Shown here: positions 1 to 9,834 of the stretch, one piece after another
How positions within the stretch are numbered: the stretch's first letter is position 1
Layout of the letters: each line of letters opens with the position of its first letter
Assembly: GCA_030522415.1 (NCBI GenBank)
Contig: CM060107.1
Coordinates: 23,316,571-23,380,570, forward strand
Direction: 5' to 3'
DNA length: 64,000 nucleotides
From: Channallabes apus
Taxonomy: Eukaryota; Chordata; Actinopteri; Siluriformes; Clariidae
Program-made: the position numbers and the translations under genes
The notes under the pieces: generated by a model
What the model was told of the DNA's origin: nothing
The model's database searches: none
The model's input: the letters and a program-made list of their open reading frames with translations, nothing else

Positions 1-860
1 CGTTCAGGCCCAACAGGCTCAGCTTTCCGATCAGTTGTTGGGGGATGATCGTGTTGAATGCTGAGCTGACATCTACAGTATGTACAGCATTCGTACGTAT
101 GTGTCCTTCATGTGTGAGGGCAAGATGGAGTGCAGTGGAGATGGCATCATCTCATGACGAGCCGCTCGAAGCACTTCATGATGGTGGGTGTAAGTGCAAT
201 AGGACAGTAGTCATTGAGACAGGACACAGAAGACCTCTTGGGCATAGGTACGATGGTGGTGGCCTTGAAGCACGTGGGAACAACGGCGCTGCTCAGAGAG
301 ATGTTGAAGATGTCGGTGAGAACATCTGTCAGCTGTTCTGCACATTCTCTGAGTACCCTGCCTGGGATGTTGTCTGGTCCAGCAGCTTTACGTGGGTTGA
401 CTCTGCGTAGAGTTTTCCTCACCTCAGCTGTAGTGAGACACAGCACCTGGTCGTTCGGAGGAGGGGTGGTCTTCCTCGCCGCCACGTCGTTCTGCCTGTC
501 GAACCGAGCGTAGAAGTTGTTCAGCGCATCTAGGAGGGAGCCGTCACTGTCACAGGCAGGTGATGTCGTCCTGTAGTGTGTGATGGCTTGTAAGCCCTGC
601 CACATGCGCCGTGTGTCGCTGCTGTCTATGAAGTGATTGTGGATTCTCTGGACGTGTGCGCGCTTCGCCTCTCTGATGACCCGAGAAAGTTTGGCCCTTG
701 CTCTTCTAAGCACCACCTTATCTCCCGCTTTGAAGGCAGTGTCTTGGGTCCTCAGAAGTGGACGCACTTCCGCAGTAATCCACGGTTTCTGGTTGGGTCG
801 TGAGATGATGCTCTTAGCGTTTCCCGCAGCCCATCTTGGATGTCGTTAACCGGGTTATTT
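1..860 (-). mobile_element. Non-LTR retrotransposon fragment (L2/CR1-like), reverse transcriptase part
   Basis: On the minus strand an open frame from about 767 to 147 encodes the linker and N-terminal part of a LINE reverse transcriptase. It includes the fingers motif [19 protein letters not shown] followed by a block ending [20 protein letters not shown] shifted frame from 146 to 1 continues with [19 protein letters not shown], the next conserved RT block, so there is at least one frameshift near 147. The element runs off the left edge and the catalytic YxDD box is not in the window. The style matches L2/CR1-like fish LINEs, but the clade is inferred by eye. The minus-strand 3' end near 28-29 kb looks like the same broad group. 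Confidence 0.8.
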
Positions 861-1849
861 AGGTTGAAAAGTGTCTGGCTGTTGTATGTACGGACACCAG
901 TTGTGACGATATCCATACATAGAGTAAAATAAACACGTTACACACAAAACGTAAACAATGCAGCACGATTTTGGCTCCGGAGTGGCCGCTGCGTGCTACT
1001 GCCGCGCCGCCATCTTGGAAGTTGTGACGAGGATCTCCAAAATGGTAGGTCTTGTAGGGTATTCGTGGAATGCAGTGTTTAGTAGCTAACCACGGTCGAC
1101 CAAGGAAGGACAACCAGAGACATGCCCAAGTGTCACTGATGGATGTGGAGAGTGAAGGTTAGCCCGTCAGGTCCAATCCCACATAAAAGCTACTCACCTG
1201 AGAAACAGATGGCACCACAATGCACTATGCAAAGGATGTTCTATGCAAAGTTCTGCTGAGAAACCTTGGGTCCTGGCATTCATGTAGATTTACCACCTAC
1301 CTAAACATTGTGTTGCTTCATGACAACAATACTCCCTGGCAGTTGCCTTTTTCAGCAGCATAATTCAGCATGCAGCACTGCAATTTAAAAAAAAAATGGT
1401 TTTAATCGAGCATGTATGTGATGTGATGTAAAACAAAAAACTAAACAAACAAACAAAAAAATCAATCCATGGGGGCTCCAACTCATAACTTACAGAACTT
1501 AGGGTGCTGCTAATGACTTGGTGCTTGTTAGCAAAGCAGAACTCAAGAGATCTTATGAAAGCATCATTTAACATGCTTTTACAAAACTGCCAAGGGATAC
1601 AATAACATAAGACATTCACTACCTATTCAGAAACACACAAACACAATTCTGTACTTATGCATTAAATAGCTATGACACAACTATCAAGTGTATTATTCTA
1701 AATTCAAAAACTGCATAACTGTGTTCCATGACAATACATAGTTCATATGTGCATTCAACTGAAAATATTTTTTTTAATTTAGTGATTAATTGTTAATAAA
1801 TTGCTTGGTGTTTGTTTCACTTCAGACATTTTTGGGATAGAGAGGCAAT
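861..1849. other. Non-coding stretch, diffuse repeat remnants
   Basis: No gene is supported here. Around 1080-1370 the sequence has the look of decayed transposon-derived DNA, but I cannot name the family. The rest is AT-rich, with A-runs near 1385 and 1435. Confidence 0.4.
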
Positions 1850-2248
1850 TATATTGGGGTGATAGACACATACATGGAAAACATTTTGTGTTTTCCATGT
1901 AATGGTCTCATTGTGTACAGGTATGCCTTATATTGGGGCCAATACCAAAAGACAACCTTTTTCAATGTGGCATCAATTTCAACATTCTGTGGGTATAAAA
2001 AGCTGGTACTGTCAGTAAGTCATTCCAAGTTCATCATTCAAACAGCCATGAACACACAACGTCACTTAACGGCCGAGCAGCGCCACCTGGCCATGGCACG
2101 CCTTCGGGTCGGTGACAGGCAGTCAGATGTTGCTTGTGAACTTGGTGTGTCTGAAAGTGTCATCAGCAGACTTGCATCAAGACACAGAACTACTGGCAGA
2201 GTTCATGAGAGACCCAGGAGTGGAGCCCCACGAGTGACAGACCACAAT

Positions 2249-3454
2249 TAGGCCTTTTCCACTGCTCTGGTTCCCGTGCCGGTTCCGTGCCGGTTCCCAA
2301 TTTTGGAACCGGTGCCGCGCTTTTCCACAGAATAAAAATTGGTGCCGGTGCCCTAAAATAAGCACCGAACCGGCCCCTAAACGCTGCTGGTCTAGAACCG
2401 AGAACCCGTGACGTCACGAGCAGTGGGCGGAGTTATAGGGAGATTTTTCTAAAAATAAAATGGCGGCGACCCAAACGTGGAGTGCGGAGGAAGCTAAAGC
2501 GCTTTTAGCAATTTGGATATCCGCAGAGATTCAAGAGAAATTGCAAAGTACTTAAAAAAAAAGAAGTAAAAAAGAAGGGGCTGTGTAAAAGTGGCAGCGG
2601 TGGAGAATGAGGCCATTCTTAATAAAATAGATGAGACATCAGGTGCTATGCTGGGCCTTTTGGAACGAATGGTTAATGTTATGGAGAAAAACCAGACAAC
2701 ACACAGCTAATGTTTTTTTTCTTCATTTTTTAAAATTTATTATTGTAATCACAGTTTAATTTACAAAAACATGCTTGCACTGTACTCGTTGCCACTTTTT
2801 AATTTTTTTTTACTTTGTTGCCTTTTGGCTAAATGTTCTTCAATTGTCTGCACTGTTGCATTTCAATAAAACACTACAGATGTATTGGTCCTGTCTGTTG
2901 TAGTCCATTAATGCCGCTTTTACATCAGCTCCTTGCCGGGATGGCAACATCCACATCACGGGCGATTTACGGCGCACATAAAGTTTTGAGGCGATCTGAA
3001 AATGTAAATGTTAAATGTTATTTACTGCATAAATTACGTGTTGAAAAAGAAAAACAACAGTATAGTTAGATAGCATTACCATTAGCATTTGAGCTAATGC
3101 TAATCTCGGTAAAAAAAAAAAAAAAAACACATTGTAAGTTAACGGGGTGTCAGAACTTACCAGTCGTCTTGCACGTAATCGTTGTCTATGTCGCTCTGTT
3201 TCAGCGGTTATAACACGTCGAATAAGCTGCCTTTGGAGATACTGAAATACATTTTAATAGTCTGGAGAATAACTGACTTCGGCCATGTTGGTTTCTGTTT
3301 AGTGGGCGTGGCCTGTGACGTATTATCATGCAGCTCCCGCTGAGCTCCTGTCTAGTGTAAACGCGGGCCGGTTCTCGGGTGGTTCCCAGTTCAGCACCGG
3401 CCGGGCACCGGCACCGGCACCGGGCACCAGCACCAGTGTAGTGGAAATGAGGCA
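2249..3454 (+). mobile_element. Harbinger-like non-autonomous element inserted in the Tc1 transposase
   Basis: The element is flanked by a 3-bp AAT duplication (2246-2248 and 3455-3457); removing element plus one copy restores the Tc1 reading frame (DHN|DNQ). The ends are inverted: left TAGGCCTTTTCCACT, right reverse complement TGCCTCATTTCCACT, followed on both sides by GC-rich CCGGTGCC-type subterminal repeats. It carries two pieces of a Myb-like protein: an N-terminal piece at 2460 and a C-terminal piece at 2591. PIF/Harbinger-type elements carry a Myb-like accessory ORF, which fits, although their usual duplication is TWA rather than AAT, so the superfamily call is tentative. Confidence 0.65.
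2460..2710 (+). pseudogene. Deleted Myb/SANT-like (trihelix) ORF of the inserted element
   Basis: ATG at 2460 opens a 32-codon frame, MAATQTWSAEEAKALLAIW and on to EIQEKLQST, then a stop at 2556. This is the first helix of a trihelix/Myb-like domain (W-S-x-x-E...L-L-x-I-W...I-Q-x-x-L). The recognition helices are missing. From 2591 to 2710 an open piece (AILNKIDETSGAMLGLLERM, then MEKNQTTHS and a stop) looks like the protein's C-terminal coiled segment. The two pieces are in different frames around an A-rich junction, so this is an internal deletion product. The first helix resembles that of the domain in accs exon 1 at 29.9 kb. Confidence 0.6.
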
Positions 3455-4202
3455 AATGATAACCAGTACCTAAGGACCTATGCACACAGACATCGTTATA
3501 CAACTGCCACACAGCTGCAGGCCCTGGACAATGCAGCATTGGTCTACCGTCCTGTTCACTGATGAGTGTCAGGTCACCTTGCACAGGAGAAGGCAAGGTG
3601 AGCGATACACTGAGGTCAACATGGTCCCCAGAGTTTGCTTTGGTGCAGGAAGTGCAATAGTCTGGGCAGGCATCACAAGTCAGCGCAAAACAGATTTGGT
3701 TATTGTACATGGCTCAGTCACTGCACGTTCTTGCCTCAGAGACATCATAGAACCCATCATCATCCCCCAATTCTGCCAGCACACTCCCGACTTTCTGTTC
3801 ATGGATGATAATGCTCCACCACATTGTGGCAGGATTGTCACAGCTCGACTTCAGGAAGTTGGAGTGCCTCATATGGTATGGCCATCAATGTCCCCTGACC
3901 TGAACCCCATAGAGCACGTCTGTGACCAGTTGAAGCAGAGACTGGATGATCGTACCCCAACCCCACGTGACCTGGCAGAACTGCGGTAGCACTTGTGGAA
4001 GAGTGGAACGCATTGCCTCAGAACAACATCATGAGGATAGTGAGGAGCATGAGACATCGCTGTCAAGCTGTCATTGCGGCAAATAGTGAAACACTCTCTC
4101 CTGACATTGTCTAAGGGAACTTTTACTTATTTCATTAAAATTCAGAGCAAATAGGAAAAGCACTCATGTAAATAACAATATCCCTAACTTATTGTGGGTA
4201 GT

Positions 4203-4458
4203 ATATATATATATATATACCTCTCCCGCAGACGAGAAGTTCATTTAGAGTTATCAGCCTGAAAAATGACCAATTAACAGCACCTCAGATTAGAGGTGTA
4301 ATGAAGTCTTTACAGAGCATAAGTAGCAGAAACATCTCAATATCAACTGTTCAAAGGAAATTAATGCATTTTTTTGGATGTCTTCAGCATTCCTTTACAA
4401 TGTAGAAAGAAATAAAAATCAGGAATGATCATGGAGTTAGAAAATACTAAAACTGTTG

Positions 4459-4527
<69 letters not shown>
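4203..4527. repeat. TA microsatellites with a Tc1-like fragment between them
   Basis: Short (TA)n lies at 4203-4219 and a long (TA)n at 4463-4527. Between them, about 4240-4350, the plus strand reads as the second helix-turn-helix of a Tc1-like transposase (LTAPQIRGVMKSLQ, then ISISTVQRKL). A related copy lies on the opposite strand at 50933-51418. Confidence 0.6.
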
Positions 4528-4529
<2 letters not shown>

Positions 4530-5019
4530 TCTTCATGTGAAGCTACATTTAAGTGTCAGCTGCAGAGAGGAGAACAAACTGACTGGAAAAATCAATCACT
4601 TACACGGTGCAACCCAACCAAGGGTTTGAAACACTGTGTGCAGAAGGCAATCATGTGTACTGATGGCAGTAATTCTTACGGAACTGTCAAAGAAAACAAA
4701 TGCTTCAAATGACATATTTGCAAAAGCTTTACTTATAACTAAGCTTTATAAGACATTGAGTTTAGTTCAGCAAATTTCAAATGTAGCCGTATTGACTGTT
4801 TCTATGACACAAAACACAATCGTATAAAATTTGCATTACACTGAATCACTTGGTACATCAGAGTTGGTGAATCCATCTTAGAAAATAAGGCAATCATATA
4901 AATTACAAAAAAAATCTTCCTCCGCTAGTACATTCTGCAAACATACCAAATGGCTGAGGAATGTCTCAGCATGGCTCAAGAAAACTATTATGACTCTACT
5001 TTTTTTGATACACTATATT
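4528..5019. other. Non-coding stretch
   Basis: AT-rich sequence with no supported gene. Short open frames lack codon structure or homology that I recognise. Confidence 0.4.
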
Positions 5020-6090
5020 ACCAAAAGTATTCGCTCACCTGCCTTCACATGCATATGAACTAACATCTTGACTAACATCTTATTCTTAATCCATAGGGTT
5101 TAATATGATGTTGGTCAACCCTTTGCAGCTTTAACAGCTTCAACTCTTCTGGGAAGGCTTTCCACAAGGTTTTACGAGTTTATTCATGGGCATTTTTGAC
5201 CATTCTTCAACGAGCGCATTGGTAAGGTCAGACACTGATTGTAAGAGCCATATCACATTTGTTATGTAAGATGGATCTGCAGAATTTGTTGTTGTGTTTA
5301 TTTTATTTTATCTGTTTTATTTCATTCATTCTATCTTATTCTTATTCTAGTCCGAGCACCGCGCGCACCCTCACCTTTCCAACTCAAAATGCAACAGCCG
5401 AGCGCAGCCTTCAAAGGAGAGCGCAGTCACTGAATCGAGCAACGCGCGCCTAAGCAGCGCGCACCCTACAGACTTGGAACACAATGAGCTCTACGAGCAC
5501 AGCATGCCCACGGAATATCACGAACACGCTTCGTGGCAGCCCGTTCGAGAGTCAAGTTTCGAGGCAGCCCGTTCAAGCGAGCCCATCAGTGCCAGACCTA
5601 CTACAATGGCAAGTACTCAAAATGAATGTCCCATCCTGGACAATGAACAGTTATGTCAGAGCTTCGATACAGTACATAATTGAATGCCAACGCTCTACGG
5701 GGCACCGCACTCAGACATGCCCATGAGCTCAAACCCACAAATGACAAGTACCCCGAAGAACCGTTCTACCCACAACAACGAACATCCATGGCAGTGTTAT
5801 GATGCAGCACAGCGTCAAATGCAACGGCAGGCAGTTCACCCAGGCGCGCTTGCAAGTATAAATCAGCAACCGATAAGCACCTTAAGAAACCCATTTAGTA
5901 TGACAGAATGCACTACTCAAGACAATGAATACTTGCGTCAGAGCCTCGACACAGTAGGGCTCCAGGTGCAACGTCAAGCAGAGCTCACAGAACTGCTCGC
6001 GAGAAGCCACATGCTGTCAACCTTGCCCCAGCGCAACATTCCTCCGTACGACGGGGACCCGTTTAAATTCCAGGGGTACCCATTTAAATG

Positions 6091-6293
6091 GGCCAGGGGT
6101 AGCTCAGTGGTTAAGGCATTGGACTACGGTTCGGAAGATCCCAGGTTCAAACCCCACAACCACCAAGTTGTCACTGTTGGGCCCTTGAGCAAGGCCCTTA
6201 ACCCTCAACTGCTCAGATGTGTAATGAGATAAAAATGTAAGTCGCTCTGGATAAGAGCGTCTGCCAAAATTCCTAAATGTAAATGTAATGTAA
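6091..6293 (+). mobile_element. tRNA-derived SINE inserted in BEL gag
   Basis: The tRNA-like head has an A box TAGCTCAGTGG (6100-6110) and a B box GGTTCAAACCC (6144-6154). The tail contains the fish SINE/LINE motif TCGCTCTGGATAAGAGCG near 6242. An AAATTC-type short duplication (about 6065-6070 and 6293-6298) brackets it. A fragment of the same family lies at 47066-47180. Confidence 0.8.
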
Positions 6294-6433
6294 AATTCTC
6301 ATCCTTCATGATATCCTTTGAGCCTTCATGATATCCTCCAAAGCTGACAACGACGTTGAAAGGCTATCCTATCTCGAACTGTTCACCACAGGCAAACCCA
6401 AAGAACTTGTAGCGAGCTGCATGAACATGACAG

Positions 6434-7102
6434 ATGGCTACGCAAGAGCAAAGAAATTGCTACGACAGGTTTGGTAACGAACTAAGAATTGCAGCAGCAT
6501 ATAAGCAAAAGGCAGCTAAGTGGCCAAAAATATGGCCAGGCGACGGAAGGGCGCTAAGTGCCCTCTCCTCGTTCCTGACAACCTGCCAAAACGCCATGGA
6601 GAACTGTGAATCCATGGACGAGTTGAATAGCAGCCCGTGCATGACTGACATCCTCACAAAGCTGCCCCACAAGCTGATCGACAGGTGGAAGCTTCGCTCA
6701 CACCAGCACTACGAGCTCCACGGAACAAGAGCCAAGTTCGCCCAGCTGGTGGACTTCATCGATCAACAAGCTAGACTGTACTCCAACCCGTCCTTCGCTG
6801 ACCTGGATGCCGCAACCAGCGACAGAAATCCCAGTCACACATCCCTTCAAGAACCCAAACAAAGGGGCCAAGGAAAACCCAGGGTCAGCTTCGCAACTGA
6901 GGTCAGACAGGTTGGTAAACATTTCAAAGACTCGATTATAAAAAGGAACGCAAGTGCATTACCTGTCAGCGCCTTTACTAAACCGTGCGCACATTGCAAA
7001 AGGGAGCATATCTTAGACGATTGCTTCCAATTTAATGATAAGACACACAAAGACAAAGTAGAAAGGAATGGATTAAAAAGGAATGGATTCTGTTTCTTTT
7101 AA
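6434..7102 (+). pseudogene. gag-like ORF of the BEL/Pao element
   Basis: A 222-codon open frame. It holds the WPKIWPGDGRALSALSSFL block and a C-terminal cysteine/histidine cluster (CAHCKREHILDDC, C-x2-C-x3-H-x4-C), a nucleic-acid-binding knuckle typical of this gag class. The first ATG is internal to the original protein: coding upstream (5474-6080) is separated by the SINE and by stop codons, and the frame stops at 7100-7102 shortly after the knuckle. It is a relic rather than a host gene. Confidence 0.7.
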
Positions 7103-7766
7103 GGAAGAAATTCCCACATTGCAAAATGGTAAAGCAGCAGCAGAATTCAAACAGGGAATTCCCACACAGCAAAAACGAAAGGCATATGTAAAAAGAAACA
7201 GCCGCTCGTCCAAACTGGAACCTCTGACACCAAACCACCTGCTGCTGATGAAAAAACAGCCGTAGCTGCCCCCTGGATTTTTCAAAAAAGAAGACATCTA
7301 TGCACGTCGCAGGTGGAAGCAGATTCAGTACCTATCAGACCTGCTCTGGAAGCGATGGGTGCGTGAATACTTGCCCTTGCTCCAGGAACGTCAAAAATGG
7401 TTTAAAAAAAAAACCTCTCGATTGGAGATAGTTTTTAATAATTGATGAGTCTTGTCCAAGAAATTCATGTGTTTATCGGACGAATCACGAAAGTGCTCCC
7501 CAATGAAGGGGGACTTGTGAGACGTGTGTTAGTCAAAACTAAGAGTAACACCCTGGAAAGACCCATTGTGTCACTCATATGTGAAACGGACTGTTAAATG
7601 TGTTTGAAATTTGATATAAACACCTGAGATAAATATTATACGTTTAAAGGATCTAAAATGTTTTAGAAGGTTAAGAATGTTTAATTTCATGTCGTTACAA
7701 AAAAAAAAAAAAAAACACAAAATTGTAATTGTAATTGTCTTCCTGCCTGTCAATTAGGGGCTGGAA
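7103..7766 (+). other. Remnant internal region of the BEL/Pao element
   Basis: Deleted internal sequence between gag and the 3' LTR, with several frameshifted fragments. The polypurine-like tract AGGGGCTGGAA lies at 7756-7766 next to the LTR. Confidence 0.5.
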
Positions 7767-8353
7767 TGTAAGAGCCATATCACATTTGTTATGTAAGATG
7801 GATCTGCAGAATTTGTTGTTGTGTTTATTTTATTTTATCTGTTTTATTTCATTCATTCTATCTTATTCTGTTCATTAGTAAAGCATTAAACATTAAGTTT
7901 ATTACATAAGCCATAAGCTTTAAATTTGTTAGTTAAGCATCCATTTTGACAATCGTGAGTTGGTCTGTGATGTCATTCCTCTATTACATGTATTTGTATG
8001 ACTATCGTATGATAGAAAATTCAGTTTAGATGCGGAAGGCTACGGAAACAAGCTTTTGACCGTGAGTTACCCGTAAGCAGATATATACAATGAAAGTGTT
8101 AGATGCGTGAGCTGCACGCAATGAGATAGATATAACATAGGTTGTTGTAAAAGTCAGAAATTTACAAGATACAGCATCAGGTGTTGTAACCACAGTGGAT
8201 TTACTCAAGACGACTCTATGAAGTGTTGAATCTTTGATGCTGAAAATAAAATACCAAGACAAAGAAATCATCGGACTTCCGTTCGACTTGTGAGTAAATG
8301 ATCAAACCAAAGCTACGCGTCAAAACTAGTGAAATAACATGACCGCATCTACA
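7767..8353 (+). repeat. 3' LTR of the BEL/Pao element
   Basis: Direct repeat of the start of the element: about the first 105 bp match 5240-5344 almost exactly. It starts TG, ends CA and is followed by the CTGAT target duplication. Confidence 0.8.
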
Positions 8354-9113
8354 CTGATGTTAGACGAGAAGGCCTGGCTCGCAGTCCCTGCTCTAATTCA
8401 TCCCAAAGGTGTTCTAACTGGTTGAGGTCAGGACCTTGTACAGGCCAGTCAAATTCTTTCACACCAACCTCGCTCATCCATCCATGTCCTTATGGATCTT
8501 GCTTTGTGCATTGGTGTCAAGTCATATTGGAACAGGAAGGGGCCCAAAAGGAAACATGAAATTGTCCAAAATGTCTTGAAATGTCTGAAGCATTAAGAGC
8601 ACCTTTCAATAGAACTAAGTGGCCGAGCCCAACTCCTGCAAAACAACCCCGCATCATAATCCCCCCTCCACCAGATTTACACTTGGCAAAATAAAGTCAG
8701 ACAAGTACTGATCTCCTGGCAGCCACCAAACCGGAATCATCCATCGGATTGCCAGACAAAAAACATGATTTGTCACTCAAGAGAACATGATGTCTCTACT
8801 GCTCTAGAGTCCAGTGTCGGCGAGTTTTACACCACTTCATCCAATGCTTTACATTACACTTGGTAATTAATTTTTTCCCAGCTTAATATGGGCAGATCAA
8901 TTAACCCTTCTGAAATGCTGCTTTTGTGGCTGGGAAATGTATAACTGGGTCAACAGTATATTGAATGATTATTTGGGTGTCTATTCGTTATACATTAGTG
9001 TTGTGTAGCCTATGGGTGTGATTTTGAATATGTTTTTAACTATTATTTGTAAAATTGCAAATTCAGAAAGTGAGCAACAATTAGGTAAGAATTTGTGTGC
9101 ACCAACTTGAAAA

Positions 9114-9305
9114 CTACGGTGGTCGAGAAGTGCAAAACAAAATAACGAAACTGGAAACAAAATAACAAATTCCAAAATAAAATAACAAATTAAAAAACAA
9201 TATAACAAAATCAAAACAAAATAACAAAACCAAGAACAATACAACAAATCAGAAAACACAACGACATATCCAGAAACAAAATAGCAAATGAGTAAACACA
9301 ACGAC
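9114..9305 (+). repeat. Long inverted repeat, left arm
   Basis: Starts CTACGGTGG and consists of irregular copies of an AAAACAAAATAAC-type motif. It is the reverse complement of 13802-13951, including the inner block with ACATATCCAGAAACAAAATA. The two arms face each other across 4.8 kb. Confidence 0.75.
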
Positions 9306-9325
9306 AATTCAGTCAAACCGGAAAA

Positions 9326-9452
9326 GGTAGGTATAGTTTGCAAATGAAATGCTTATTTGACTTCAGTTGACAGTACTTCTTGAATGTTTTGAGTGACAGA
9401 TGTCTCTTCCAATCACCACTAAGAATTTAATTTGCAAACTATACCTATTAGT
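9326..9452. repeat. Short hairpin-forming repeat
   Basis: TAGGTATAGTTTGCAAAT near 9329 is repeated in inverted orientation near 9430, with arms of about 28 bp and a spacer of about 70 bp. It looks like a small foldback MITE. Confidence 0.5.
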
Positions 9453-9469
9453 CATTGGAAGTTTGAATC

Positions 9470-9800
9470 ATTTTAGTGACTCGGTTCTTTGGATCTCGTT
9501 CATCAAAATGAACAAATATTTTTTTGAGTCATTTAGTCCATTTCGTTCTTTTGATCAGAAATAAAATAAAATGTTGCATTTTCAATAAAAAGACCAACAA
9601 CACGTTTGGCTATAGTTTCAGTAATCAAAATATTATAATGCAGCTAAGGACATATTATAATAAACAGAATGACAGAATGAGTAGCTCACCTCTCATATCT
9701 TCCAGTCTCAGTCGTTCATTCTTTTGAATCTATTGCACCGCATAGAGTCTTTGGGAGTCACGTGACAAAAGAACGAACGACTCGGAGTAGAAAAGTCATT
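9470..9800. repeat. Possible MITE with GACTCG-type ends
   Basis: Begins with GTGACTCGGTTCTTTGG and ends with AGAACGAACGACTCGG, roughly inverted. No coding content. Family not determined. Confidence 0.35.
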
Positions 9801-9834
9801 AAGAAAGAATTGCTCAATTCTGTTTCCTGTACAT

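Larger units (their letters stand above)
1850..4200 (+). mobile_element. Tc1/mariner-type transposon, interrupted and decayed
   Basis: A transposase N-terminus starts at 2048 (MNTQRHLTAEQRHLAMARLR) with a helix-turn-helix ending near RLASRHRTTGR. It is broken at codon 67 by an inserted element (2249-3454). Coding resumes at 3458 with [21 protein letters not shown], then has an internal deletion and frame change. The catalytic core follows: LFTDECQ near 3557, FMDDNAPPH near 3800 and SPDLNPIEH near 3892, which are the three acidic DDE blocks. A further frame break follows LAELR at 3989. The copy cannot be active. The outer ends are approximate because I could not define terminal repeats. Confidence 0.8.
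5240..8353 (+). mobile_element. BEL/Pao-type LTR retrotransposon, internally deleted, gag only
   Basis: The element begins TGTAAGAGCC and ends CATCTACA, and is bounded by a 5-bp duplication CTGAT (5235-5239 and 8354-8358). A full 3' LTR (7767-8353, 587 bp) is preceded by a purine-rich tract. The 5' LTR keeps only its first about 105 bp (5240-5344) before jumping into internal sequence. The internal region encodes gag-like pieces: QRNIPPYDGDPFKFQ near 6031, then 6434-7102 with DRFGNELRIAAAY, LTKLPHKLIDRW and a zinc-knuckle-like CAHCKREHILDDC. These resemble Pao/BEL gag (DUF1759 region). No protease, RT, RNase H or integrase is present, so it is non-autonomous. A SINE sits within gag. Confidence 0.8.
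5020..8865 (-). mobile_element. Tc1-like transposon split by a BEL/Pao element
   Basis: The left part (5020-5239) begins with the fish Tc1 end ACTATATTACCAAAAGTATT and reads on the minus strand as transposase C-terminus. The right part resumes at 8354 and on the minus strand contains a catalytic-core block (VKEFDWPVQGPDLNQLEHLW) followed upstream by LVLLKGALNASD and GGGGIMMRGCFA. The Glu of the usual NPIE motif is preserved as NQLE. Stop codons and the missing far end past about 8865 mark it as dead. The two halves join cleanly if the 5240-8353 insertion and one CTGAT copy are removed. Confidence 0.75.
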
